From: Candidatus Bathyarchaeota archaeon
GTDB taxonomy: Archaea; Thermoproteota; Bathyarchaeia; 40CM-2-53-6
Direction: 5' to 3'
Length of the DNA: 5,117 bases
Assembly (NCBI GenBank): GCA_005883695.1
Contig: VBBV01000005.1
Location: 1-5,117 of the forward strand
Positions within the stretch are counted from its first letter, which is position 1; every line of letters begins with the position of its first letter. Below, one piece after another: positions 1-5,117 of the stretch. Both the position numbers and the translations under genes were made by a program. The notes under the pieces were generated by a model. That model did not search any database. It was not told the origin of the DNA and worked only from the letters and a program-made list of their open reading frames with translations.

Positions 1-348
1 CTGTCTGAAACGGGGCAGAAGATAGCAATGGTGGGAGATGGTATCAACGACGCGCCCGCCCTAGCCAGGGCGAATGTAGGCATCGGTATGGGCGCAGGCA
101 CAGACATCGCGATTGAGGAAGCGGACATTGTGCTGATGACAAATGATCTCGGAAGGATTCCAGCAATCGTGAGGGCAAGCAAACAGGCGTACAGGGTGAT
201 CTTGCAGAATTTCTACGGCACTCTGATCGTCGATGGGATAGGATTGGCCTTGGCATTTGACGGTCTTCTGAATCCATTATTCGCGGCCGGCATTCACGTC
301 GTGTCAGAGCTTGTTTTCATCCTTAATTCCGCGAGGCTAATTCGATAG
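1..348 (+). CDS. P1B-type heavy-metal translocating ATPase, C-terminal fragment (5' end outside window)
   Basis: This is the last 115 residues of a membrane pump that uses ATP hydrolysis to move a transition-metal ion across the cytoplasmic membrane. The frame is open from base 1 and ends at TAG 346-348. The hinge motif [12 protein letters not shown] (bases 28-63) is the P-type ATPase signature whose Asp residues help bind Mg2+ in the P domain. It is followed by the conserved [13 protein letters not shown] stretch and then two closely spaced membrane helices (about bases 205-270 and 274-333) ending in the NSARLIR tail typical of P1B pumps. The phosphorylation DKTG site and the metal-binding CPx helix lie upstream of the window, so the metal cannot be named. 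The last helix carries His and Ser-Glu (HVVSE, bases 295-309) rather than the MSxSS of copper pumps or the lone Asp of the Zn/Cd/Pb pumps; it is closest in style to the His-Glu motif of P1B-4 pumps, though not identical. The P-type ATPase call is very secure; the substrate is not. Confidence 0.95.
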   Translation: MSETGQKIAMVGDGINDAPALARANVGIGMGAGTDIAIEEADIVLMTNDLGRIPAIVRASKQAYRVILQNFYGTLIVDGIGLALAFDGLLNPLFAAGIHVVSELVFILNSARLIR

Positions 349-397
349 CTAAATGGTCATTTTCAGTCGAAATCATGAACCTCTCATGTGAACCTGC

Positions 398-1192
398 CTA
401 GAAGACTGATCTGATCAATCCGCCGTCGATTGCCAGCATTGTCCCGTTGATGTAGCTCGCCTTCTCACTTGCTAGAAAGGCAACGAGATACCCTACTTCC
501 TCTGTTAGACCGTATCTTCCTGCCGGCACGTCTTGGAGCATCTGTTTCATAGCCTCATCCAGGTTTTTCCCTGTTCGGGATGAAAGGTCCTGGGCAACTT
601 GTCTCTGTCTATCTGTCAATATGTGTCCCTGCATGATGCCGTTCGAGGTTATTCCCTTCGAGCCATACTCTAGTGCGAGAGACTTCGATAGTCCAGCAAG
701 GCTCAATCTGGCAGTGTTGGACAAGACCAGATTCGGGACCGGTTGTCGCAGCGTGGAGGAAGTGATGTAGATCAGCCTTCCCCATTTCTTCTGAACCATC
801 CCCGGAATAATTCGCCTCGTGAGCCAGACAGCGCTCATCAAGAGCAGTCTCACTCCTTGCTCCCAGTCAGCATCGTTGAGATCGGCGAAGGTGCCGGGTT
901 TGGGTGGGCCGGTATTGTAGGCGAGAATATCTATGGTCCCAAACTTGCTCGCGGCCTGGTCGACCAGAATGTCAACGTCCGCCTTGATAGCTAGATCTGC
1001 CTTGACCGAGTACACGTCTTTGTTTCCAGTTTCCTTTACGATCGCGTCCCGGGCTTTGGAGATAGAATCTTGATCTCTGGAAGAGATTACCACTTTGCAG
1101 CCTTCTGTGGCAAGAACTTTGGCGACGCCGAGCCCGATTCCCTTGCTTGCGGCTGGGACGACCGCTACCTTGCTTCTGAGTCCGAGGTCCAA
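398..1192 (-). CDS. Atypical short-chain dehydrogenase/reductase (SDR), BKR-like subgroup lacking the YxxxK pair
   Basis: A predicted 264-residue cytoplasmic Rossmann-fold protein of normal SDR length. The N-terminal nucleotide-binding loop reads PAASKGIG (residues 13-20) where classical SDRs have TGxxxGIG, so the first motif Gly is Ala. NTG (residues 93-95) stands in for NNAG. A Ser pair (145-146) occupies the catalytic Ser region, but the Tyr and Lys positions are Ser158 and Arg162 (motif SNTAR). The C-terminus has the usual NGTMLAIDGG end. From memory this matches a subgroup annotated as beta-ketoacyl-reductase-like that lacks a perfect cofactor motif and catalytic tetrad and includes Aeropyrum APE0912. 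The reaction is therefore unknown; oxidoreductase activity should not be assumed. I chose the TTG at 1190-1192 because homologs begin MDLGLxGK and a GGAAGG stretch lies just upstream on the coding strand. An ATG at 1259-1261 would add 23 atypical residues and overlap the NAT start. Confidence 0.88.
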   Translation of the reverse strand: MDLGLRSKVAVVPAASKGIGLGVAKVLATEGCKVVISSRDQDSISKARDAIVKETGNKDVYSVKADLAIKADVDILVDQAASKFGTIDILAYNTGPPKPGTFADLNDADWEQGVRLLLMSAVWLTRRIIPGMVQKKWGRLIYITSSTLRQPVPNLVLSNTARLSLAGLSKSLALEYGSKGITSNGIMQGHILTDRQRQVAQDLSSRTGKNLDEAMKQMLQDVPAGRYGLTEEVGYLVAFLASEKASYINGTMLAIDGGLIRSVF

Positions 1193-1250
1193 GATGGCCC
1201 CTTCCACCGATCTAAGGAGATTAAAGCTGATACTAGCTAAGAGACCCCTG
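1193..1250. promoter_or_regulatory. Divergent promoter region between SDR and NAT, with one TATA-like element
   Basis: These 58 bp separate the chosen SDR start (minus) from the NAT start (plus). A near-palindromic AT element, ATTAAAG at 1220-1226 (CTTTAAT on the minus strand), is the only good TATA-like sequence. Its centre lies about 28 nt from the NAT ATG and about 31 nt from the SDR TTG, close to the archaeal TATA-to-start distance on leaderless transcripts in both directions. A purine-rich AAGGAG (1214-1219) just upstream, reading towards NAT, could act as a BRE. It is too far (31 nt) from the ATG to serve as a ribosome binding site. One shared TBP site firing both ways, or in only one direction, is inference. 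Confidence 0.35.
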
Positions 1251-2006
1251 ATGGACAACAAGGACTACCTGAAGCGAATCGGCTATCGTGGGCAAGCTCG
1301 GCCTAACGTGAATGTTCTGCGCAGACTACACAGGAGGCACCTGCTTTCGATCCCGTTTGAGAATCTCGACATACCGTTACACAGGCCAATCATCTTGAAG
1401 GAGGCAGCTCTCTACGACAAGATCGTCAAGCATCGTCGAGGGGGATTTTGCTACGAGCTGAACGGCTTGTTTGCTAGTCTACTGAAAAAATTAGGTTTCG
1501 AAGTATCAATGCTTTCAGCCCGCGTTGCGAGAAAGGGTGGAGGTTTCAGTCCAGACTTCGACCACATGACTCTGCTTGTCCAGTTCAAAGAGCCATGGCT
1601 CGCCGACGTAGGTTTCGGAGACTCTTTCACAGAACCAAAACGGCTCGACATGTCCGGTCTACAGGCCGACCAAGGAGAGGACTACCGTCTCACTCGAAAA
1701 GATGGGTGGATCCTATTGTCCCGTAGAACCAGAGGAGACCGTTTTTGGGAGCCTCAATACAAATTCAGCCTTACGTCGCGAAGCCTGGAGGATTTCGTTC
1801 CGAGATGCCGTTGGCAACAAACATCACCAAGGTCCCACTTCAAAAAGGGCCGCCTATGCACTCGCCTGACTCCCAATGGAAGATTGACCCTTACTGATAC
1901 AAAGTTCATTGTGACGCGAGGTCGTAAGAAGGTAGAGCGACCGCTCAAGAACCCTGAAGAGTTCACCGGATTGTTACGTCGGCATTTTGGTATTGACCTG
2001 AGCTGA
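1251..2006 (+). CDS. nat: Arylamine N-acetyltransferase (NAT)
   Basis: A 251-residue cytoplasmic enzyme of the NAT family (PF00797), which transfers an acetyl or other acyl group from CoA to arylamines, hydrazines or related amines through a Cys thioester (ping-pong mechanism). The catalytic triad is complete and at canonical positions: Cys67 in RGGFCYELN, His105 in FDHMTLLV, Asp119 in ADVGFGD. The N-terminus has the family motifs YLKRIGYRG and HLLSIPFENLDI. The third domain is short, so the protein is a little under the 260-280 residues usual in bacteria. The ATG at 1251 is chosen because family homology begins there; upstream in-frame codons to 1095 lie antisense to the SDR and look unlike a NAT. 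No good Shine-Dalgarno precedes the ATG, but a TATA-like element sits about 28 nt upstream. The gene is convergent with the M32 peptidase gene (6 bp apart). The family also includes amide synthases of natural-product pathways, but no such cluster is visible, so the physiological substrate is open. Confidence 0.93.
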   Translation: MDNKDYLKRIGYRGQARPNVNVLRRLHRRHLLSIPFENLDIPLHRPIILKEAALYDKIVKHRRGGFCYELNGLFASLLKKLGFEVSMLSARVARKGGGFSPDFDHMTLLVQFKEPWLADVGFGDSFTEPKRLDMSGLQADQGEDYRLTRKDGWILLSRRTRGDRFWEPQYKFSLTSRSLEDFVPRCRWQQTSPRSHFKKGRLCTRLTPNGRLTLTDTKFIVTRGRKKVERPLKNPEEFTGLLRRHFGIDLS

Positions 2007-2020
2007 GCTTACTCAGTTCA
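1999..2020. terminator. Hairpin covering both stop codons of the convergent NAT and M32 genes
   Basis: Read on the plus strand, TGAGCTGAG (1999-2007) pairs with CTCAGTTCA (2012-2020) around a 4-nt loop CTTA: nine base pairs, one of them G-U. On the minus strand the G-U pair becomes an A-C mismatch, leaving five inner pairs and three outer ones. The TGA of the NAT (2004-2006) and the TGA of the M32 gene (complement of 2013-2015) sit opposite each other in the stem. There is no T-run after it in either direction, so intrinsic termination is uncertain; transcript end protection or chance are alternatives. Confidence 0.3.
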
Positions 2021-3503
2021 TTACGAGGTACTTGTTCTCGAGATAGGCGACCAGTCCTGATGGATCGTATCCTTTGCCGAAGACCCGGGTGAGCAGCTCC
2101 TTCGGGGAATAGGTTGATCCAGGTTTGTGGATGTTTTCTGCCAGCCAGCTCTTTAACGGTGCTATGCTCTTGTCTCCTCTGATCGGGAGCAATCCCTTCT
2201 TCGTCAGAGCACTCCAGAGCATTCCAGCAATGATGTTTCCGAGAGAATAGCCCGGGAAGATGGCGAACGATCCCCAGCTCCAGTGGACGTCTTGGAGGAC
2301 CCCATCGGCATCTTTCTCTGGTCTCTTGCCAAGATACTCCTCTATCATGTCATCCCATACAGAGGGAAGCTCCGAGACTTTGATCTTTCCCTGTAGGAGT
2401 TTCTTCTCAAGCTCGTACCTCATCGCGATATGGAAATTGTAAGTCAGTTCATCGGCTTCCACTCGGATGAGGCTTGGCTTGACCGTGTTGAAGTAGGAAT
2501 AGAGTTGCTTTTGATCATAGCCCGACACAAAGCTCAGGTTAGCCTTTAGGAGCGGATAGAGCAACGGGACGAACTCTTTGCTCCTTCCAACGACATTCTC
2601 CCAGAATCTGGATTGTGACTCATGAACTCCCGCAGATACCCCCGACGCTGTCGGTGTGAGTTGCAGTTCATGGTCTACCTGAAGCTCGTAGAGAGCATGG
2701 CCGCACTCATGCATTAGTCCGAACATTGATGCCTTGAAATCCTTCGGTTCATACCTCGTCGTTATCCTCACATCATCGCTCCCGATCCTGATAGCGAAGG
2801 GATGAGTAGAAACATCCTGTCTGAATCTCGTCTCTGGCATTCCGAGGAGCCGAAGAATTTTCTCGTTCACCTGCTTCAGCGAATTAACATCATAATCTAC
2901 ACCCTCCAAAGCATGTTTCTCCGGAAAGACTCCTTGAGAGAGAGTCTTGGAAAGGATCTTCTTGAGCTGCGGGATGAGCATGGAAAAGATCTTGTCAAGA
3001 TCAGTGATGGTCAGTCCCTCCTCGGATAGATCTAGGAGTGCATTGTACGGGTTTCCGGAAGGGTCGAGATGGTGCGCCTCTTCCCGTTTCAGCTCAGTTA
3101 TTTTTTCCAGGTGGGGCTTGAAGATACTGAAGTCTGATTTCTTTCTAGCTTCTCTCCACGGTATGTTCGCATCGATTGTAGCCTTTTGTAATTCTTCGAC
3201 TAGTTTCGGCGGGACTTTCTGGTAATAGTTGAGTTCTCGCTTAACGACCCGGACAACGCCCTTCTCAGCATCGTTGAGGGCCTTCAGCTTGTCAGCCTTC
3301 TCGACGGGACCCGCAAGGTCGATGGTCATTTTCTGGCGGAGCAATTCGATTTCGGATTGCGCTTGGCCTCTGGCGCTAGCTCCTGCCTCTGGCATGTTGA
3401 TCTCGAGGTCCCATCCCAAGAGGGAGGAGGCATGGGTCATCGCTGCGATTGATTTGTATCGGGCAAGAAGGTCGAGGACAACGGGATTGTTGAACGGGCT
3501 CAT
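2013..3503 (-). CDS. M32-family metallocarboxypeptidase (Taq/Pfu carboxypeptidase type)
   Basis: A full-length 496-residue zinc-dependent carboxypeptidase that removes C-terminal amino acids from peptides in the cytoplasm, most likely during peptide recycling. The family signatures appear in order: DVRITTR (244-250, the DxRxT motif), HECGH (265-269, HExxH with zinc ligands His265 and His269 and catalytic Glu266), HESQSRFWEN (294-303, third zinc ligand Glu295), IRVEADELTYNFHIAMRYE (346-364), and VLQDVHWSWGSFAIFPGY (402-419). Spacing of the zinc ligands matches Pyrococcus furiosus carboxypeptidase, and the length is close to the usual 490-510. There is no signal peptide or membrane segment. The ATG at 3501-3503 gives MSPFNNPVV, which runs straight into the family N-terminal helix. 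No Shine-Dalgarno sequence is well placed. The gene has its own divergent promoter region shared with the Rieske gene and ends 6 bp from the NAT stop. The exact residue preference cannot be read from sequence. Confidence 0.97.
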   Translation of the reverse strand: MSPFNNPVVLDLLARYKSIAAMTHASSLLGWDLEINMPEAGASARGQAQSEIELLRQKMTIDLAGPVEKADKLKALNDAEKGVVRVVKRELNYYQKVPPKLVEELQKATIDANIPWREARKKSDFSIFKPHLEKITELKREEAHHLDPSGNPYNALLDLSEEGLTITDLDKIFSMLIPQLKKILSKTLSQGVFPEKHALEGVDYDVNSLKQVNEKILRLLGMPETRFRQDVSTHPFAIRIGSDDVRITTRYEPKDFKASMFGLMHECGHALYELQVDHELQLTPTASGVSAGVHESQSRFWENVVGRSKEFVPLLYPLLKANLSFVSGYDQKQLYSYFNTVKPSLIRVEADELTYNFHIAMRYELEKKLLQGKIKVSELPSVWDDMIEEYLGKRPEKDADGVLQDVHWSWGSFAIFPGYSLGNIIAGMLWSALTKKGLLPIRGDKSIAPLKSWLAENIHKPGSTYSPKELLTRVFGKGYDPSGLVAYLENKYLVMN

Positions 3504-3526
3504 CGAGGGACCATGCCTCTCGACTT

Positions 3527-3541
3527 CTAATTGCCTAAAAA
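3527..3541 (-). promoter_or_regulatory. Candidate TATA region for the M32 peptidase gene
   Basis: On the minus strand this reads TTTTTAGG followed by CAATTAG. The AATTAG block (3527-3532) is centred about 27 nt from the ATG and would give a leaderless transcript. The T-rich block (3536-3541) is centred about 35 nt away and would give a leader of about 8 nt. I cannot choose between them from sequence alone. Confidence 0.25.
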
Positions 3542-3647
3542 CGTTGAAGGATACTGGCTATCGCCGGGGGAGGCGGGGAGACCTTCTTTTGGGTATTTTG
3601 TCAGTAGGAAACTGGACCCATAGGGGCGTGTTCGCTCTCGCAAGAGC

Positions 3648-3653
3648 TAATAC
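3648..3653 (+). promoter_or_regulatory. Candidate TATA-like element for the Rieske ferredoxin gene
   Basis: TAATAC, preceded by the purine-rich CAAGAGC, is centred about 28 nt upstream of the ATG at 3679. This is the same spacing as seen for the NAT and DUF996 genes. The match to an archaeal TATA box is weak, and the spacing is the main support. Confidence 0.25.
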
Positions 3654-3678
3654 TCGTCAGAAACCAATTGTCAGAGCT

Positions 3679-4005
3679 ATGGCAAAGGTTGTGTCCGATT
3701 TCGTGCATGTTGCGTCTACCAGCGAGATTCCTGAAGGCAAGATGAAGAAGGTCATCATCGGTAGTCAACAGGTTCTAGTTTCCAACGTGAAGGGCAAGTA
3801 TTATGCTATTGGAAACGTCTGCACCCATGCAGGTGGACCCTTGGACCAGGGTATTCTCGAGGGTCAAGAGGTGCAGTGTCCCTGGCACCACTCCCACTTT
3901 GACGTCACCAGTGGGCAGGTGAAGAGAGGCCCCGCTACTAGGCCAGAGGCGGTCTATGATGTCAAGGTCGAAGCTGGCAGTATTCTAATACGACCCAAGC
4001 AGTAG
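3679..4005 (+). CDS. Small Rieske [2Fe-2S] ferredoxin
   Basis: A 108-residue soluble electron-transfer protein made of a single Rieske domain (PF00355). The cluster ligands are Cys48 and His50 in CTHAGGPL and Cys67 and His70 in CPWHHSHFD, giving C-x-H-x16-C-x2-H as in ferredoxins of ring-hydroxylating dioxygenases and NirD-like subunits. The residue after the second ligand His is another His, where Gly is most common. The GPA motif (84-86) and the final strand are present, so the domain is complete. There is no membrane anchor or signal, so it is cytoplasmic and unlike bc1/b6f Rieske proteins. The ATG at 3679 is chosen because the domain starts just after it; a GTG at 3628 is the main alternative and would add 17 residues. 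No oxygenase, reductase or nitrite reductase gene is adjacent, so its partner is unknown. It ends 27 bp from the convergent DUF996 gene. Confidence 0.93.
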   Translation: MAKVVSDFVHVASTSEIPEGKMKKVIIGSQQVLVSNVKGKYYAIGNVCTHAGGPLDQGILEGQEVQCPWHHSHFDVTSGQVKRGPATRPEAVYDVKVEAGSILIRPKQ

Positions 4006-4006
4006 C

Positions 4007-4028
4007 AAGTATGATCCTCGATATGCTT
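4007..4028. terminator. Weak hairpin in the Rieske/DUF996 convergent gap
   Basis: AAGTAT (4007-4012) pairs with ATGCTT (4023-4028, one G-U pair), and inside it ATC (4014-4016) pairs with GAT (4020-4022) around a CTC loop, with G4013 bulged. The hairpin lies wholly in the 27-bp gap between two convergent stop codons and is followed on the plus strand by only a short T run (TTTA). A shared transcript end is plausible but weakly supported. Confidence 0.2.
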
Positions 4029-4032
4029 TAGC

Positions 4033-4701
4033 CTACGACTGTTTTGCGCCGCAGCTAGTGCAAAAAACTGCAGAGCTAGGAAGCTTAGCACCACACTTGA
4101 AACAGAATTTCGATTCTGCCGAAGGCTGTTGTTGCATCGTTGTCGCCGATTGCGTGGTAGCCGGAGAGAGCGCGAAGGTCTGCGGGGCAGGCTGACCCCA
4201 GCCAGGCGATGGCGGCCGGTCCTGGATGGAGAAGTACGCGACGATTTGGAAAATCAAGGCAATGAGAATGATCAGAAAGCCTACGAACACGATAGTGAGC
4301 GCCGCCCCAATTAGGTAAAGCAAACCAGTAGTTGCGAACGTGCTGACGTTCAGACGCTGTGATATCTTCTCGTAGCATCGTTTGAGAAAGACCGCTGATA
4401 TGACCGTGAAAACCCAGAAGGTGCCGAGGGCGACTAGGAATGGTATGAATAATGCAGGGCCAAAGCCAAAGGGGCCGCCGAAGAAGTAGAGGAAGATTAG
4501 CCCGGAAAAGACAACTGCCCCAATTATTGCGGTTATAGCTGCGAGGATGGCGTCATCAAAAATGGTCTTGTCCTGAACGCTTTCGGAGATTTCCTTTGTT
4601 GCCAGAAGAATGAGTATCCATCCGACTAAGCTCACGCCAGGGAGGAAGACAAGAATCCCACCGATGCCGCCAAGGGTCTTGGCAGACGATAAGGAGCCCA
4701 T
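4033..4701 (-). CDS. DUF996-like multi-pass membrane protein with C-terminal zinc ribbon
   Basis: A 222-residue integral membrane protein of unknown function. The N-terminal stretch SSAKTLGGIGGIL (5-17) is the characteristic opening of the DUF996 family, which is mostly archaeal. Hydrophobic segments fall at about residues 14-34, 51-74, 83-106 and 124-157 (the last may be one long or two short helices). A Pro/Thr/Gln/Ala-rich linker (about 162-196) then leads to a short zinc ribbon with two Cys pairs, CFKC (200-203) and CTSC (214-217), each followed by GAK. The ribbon is probably cytoplasmic and may mediate protein or nucleic-acid contacts, but no activity is known. The ATG at 4699-4701 gives the family start directly. 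There is no strong Shine-Dalgarno sequence, but a TATA-like element lies 28 nt upstream. It follows the ABC-2 permease gene on the same strand after 61 bp, so co-transcription is possible but not required. Confidence 0.85.
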   Translation of the reverse strand: MGSLSSAKTLGGIGGILVFLPGVSLVGWILILLATKEISESVQDKTIFDDAILAAITAIIGAVVFSGLIFLYFFGGPFGFGPALFIPFLVALGTFWVFTVISAVFLKRCYEKISQRLNVSTFATTGLLYLIGAALTIVFVGFLIILIALIFQIVAYFSIQDRPPSPGWGQPAPQTFALSPATTQSATTMQQQPSAESKFCFKCGAKLPSSAVFCTSCGAKQS

Positions 4702-4725
4702 AAGCGAGATTCTCTTGTTGTCCCG

Positions 4726-4732
4726 AATTTAA
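4726..4732 (-). promoter_or_regulatory. TATA-like element for the DUF996 gene
   Basis: TTAAATT on the minus strand is centred 28 nt upstream of the ATG at 4701 and stands out in an otherwise mixed 61-bp gap. It is the best TATA match in the window and suggests a leaderless transcript for the DUF996 gene that is independent of the ABC permease gene upstream. Confidence 0.45.
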
Positions 4733-4762
4733 GGTTGGATTTGCGCGTGGTTATGCTCGGGT

Positions 4763-5117
4763 CTATTCTTCTTTCCAGTTCATCAGTACGCTGCCGAGTA
4801 CGATGAAGAACGCTGCCAAGCCTAGGGCAATGATGGTGTTGGTCAAGGCTTGGGCTGGTTCCGAGTAGATCAACGCATCTCTCAGCCCATCGTTCACGTA
4901 TGTTAGTGGCATGAAGTTGGCTATGATCTTCATGATATCGGGTAGTGTCTCGCGGGGCCAGAAGGTTCCTGCCAGGAACATCATCGGGAACGTTATCGCG
5001 TTGGCCGCGGCGTCCGCGCTCTCTGCTTCCTTTACGAAGTTCGCGAGCACCATACCGATGCCTGGGAAGAGGAGGGCGGCTGCTACTACAAGTCCCACTG
5101 TGTAAATGTCGATGGTG
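4763..5117 (-). CDS. ABC-2 type transporter permease, C-terminal fragment (5' end outside window)
   Basis: The frame stays open to the right edge and gives the last 117 residues of a membrane permease. The core FPMMFLAGTFWPRETLP, followed by FMPLTYVNDGLRDALI, is the hallmark of the ABC-2 exporter family (PF01061/PF12698; DrrB, NodJ and similar proteins). Members of this family pair with a separate ATPase to export drugs, lipids or polysaccharides. The fragment holds part of one helix (roughly the first 25 residues), the FPMMFLAGTFWP helix-loop, and a final helix (about residues 90-111), with a short charged NWKEE tail in the cytoplasm. The stop is TAG (complement of 4763-4765). A GTG at 5096-5098 is internal to the domain and is not a likely start. 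The ATPase partner would be expected upstream on the minus strand, beyond the window. The substrate is unknown. Confidence 0.93.
   Translation of the reverse strand, partial: TIDIYTVGLVVAAALLFPGIGMVLANFVKEAESADAAANAITFPMMFLAGTFWPRETLPDIMKIIANFMPLTYVNDGLRDALIYSEPAQALTNTIIALGLAAFFIVLGSVLMNWKEE

Larger units (their letters stand above)
3504..3678. other. 175-bp divergent intergenic region between M32 peptidase and Rieske ferredoxin
   Basis: No gene is supported here. The plus-strand frame of the Rieske gene happens to stay open across it and beyond into the antisense of the peptidase gene, but no family homology or convincing start is visible before the ATG at 3679. The two ends hold candidate promoters listed separately. 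The middle has a G-rich run (about 3563-3580) followed by a T-rich stretch (3584-3600) with no clear inverted repeat. Confidence 0.6.

Noticed and set aside
743..994. Plus-strand open frame of 83 codons antisense to the SDR
   Set aside because: It lies wholly opposite conserved SDR codons with no motif or start signal of its own.
1095..1250. Upstream extension of the NAT frame by 52 residues
   Set aside because: It runs antisense to the SDR cofactor-binding region and has no NAT homology; the family N-terminus begins at the ATG at 1251.
1193..1261. Longer SDR form starting from the ATG at 1259-1261
   Set aside because: The extra 23 residues do not resemble SDR N-termini, overlap the NAT start, and the TTG at 1190-1192 gives the expected MDLG start with a purine-rich site upstream.
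2802..3225. Two overlapping plus-strand open frames antisense to the M32 gene
   Set aside because: Both lie opposite conserved M32 coding sequence, have no recognisable domains and lack independent promoters.
3229..3678. Upstream extension of the Rieske reading frame by 150 residues
   Set aside because: The extension lies mostly antisense to the M32 N-terminus, has no recognisable domain, and the Rieske domain starts just after the ATG at 3679.
4085..4378. Second open frame on the minus strand inside the DUF996 gene
   Set aside because: It is rich in Arg, His and Trp without any family motif and overlaps a well-supported gene in another frame; it is a shadow frame.
4965..4979. Perfect 15-bp inverted repeat (7-bp arms, 1-nt centre)
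   Set aside because: It lies inside the conserved FLAGT codons of the ABC-2 permease; the amino-acid sequence explains it and a 1-nt loop cannot form a hairpin.
1..5117. Possible detoxification or metal-resistance gene cluster
   Set aside because: The genes alternate in strand with separate promoters, and no pathway links their products; neighbourhood alone does not support a system.

Overview
The window looks like chromosomal DNA from an archaeon, most likely a member of the Thermoproteota (a Nitrososphaeria- or Bathyarchaeia-like lineage), with base composition near 50% G+C by eye. Three things suggest this. One gene encodes a DUF996-type membrane protein with a C-terminal zinc ribbon, a family seen mainly in archaea. 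The SDR belongs to a divergent subgroup that includes an Aeropyrum protein. Most starts lack a well-placed Shine-Dalgarno sequence but have a TATA-like AT-rich element about 26-31 nt upstream, as expected for leaderless archaeal transcripts. The assignment is inference; no rRNA, tRNA or other taxonomic marker is present.

Layout, left to right. (1) 1-348, plus: C-terminal end of a P1B-type metal-transporting ATPase, cut by the window edge. (2) 398-1192, minus: an atypical short-chain dehydrogenase/reductase that lacks the usual catalytic Tyr and Lys. (3) 1251-2006, plus: an arylamine N-acetyltransferase with an intact Cys-His-Asp triad, divergent from the SDR across a 58-bp promoter region. 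(4) 2013-3503, minus: an M32 (Taq/Pfu-type) metallocarboxypeptidase, convergent with the NAT across only 6 bp, with a hairpin covering both stop codons. (5) 3679-4005, plus: a small stand-alone Rieske [2Fe-2S] ferredoxin, divergent from the peptidase across 175 bp. (6) 4033-4701, minus: the DUF996/zinc-ribbon membrane protein. (7) 4763-5117, minus: C-terminal part of an ABC-2 type exporter permease, cut by the right edge.

Genes 1-6 alternate in orientation, so nearly every gene must be its own transcription unit; only the ABC permease and the DUF996 gene could be co-transcribed. The genes do not form a recognisable pathway. Metal export, acyl transfer to amines, redox chemistry, peptide trimming and drug/lipid export could loosely be called housekeeping and detoxification, but nothing in the sequence ties them together. 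There is no mobile element, CRISPR array, RNA gene or phage signature, and no stretch over 300 bp without a gene. I did not find a clearly new biological system. The best leads are the SDR with replaced active-site residues, the NAT in an archaeal setting, the unusual last-membrane-helix motif of the metal ATPase, and the stop-codon hairpin at the NAT/M32 junction.
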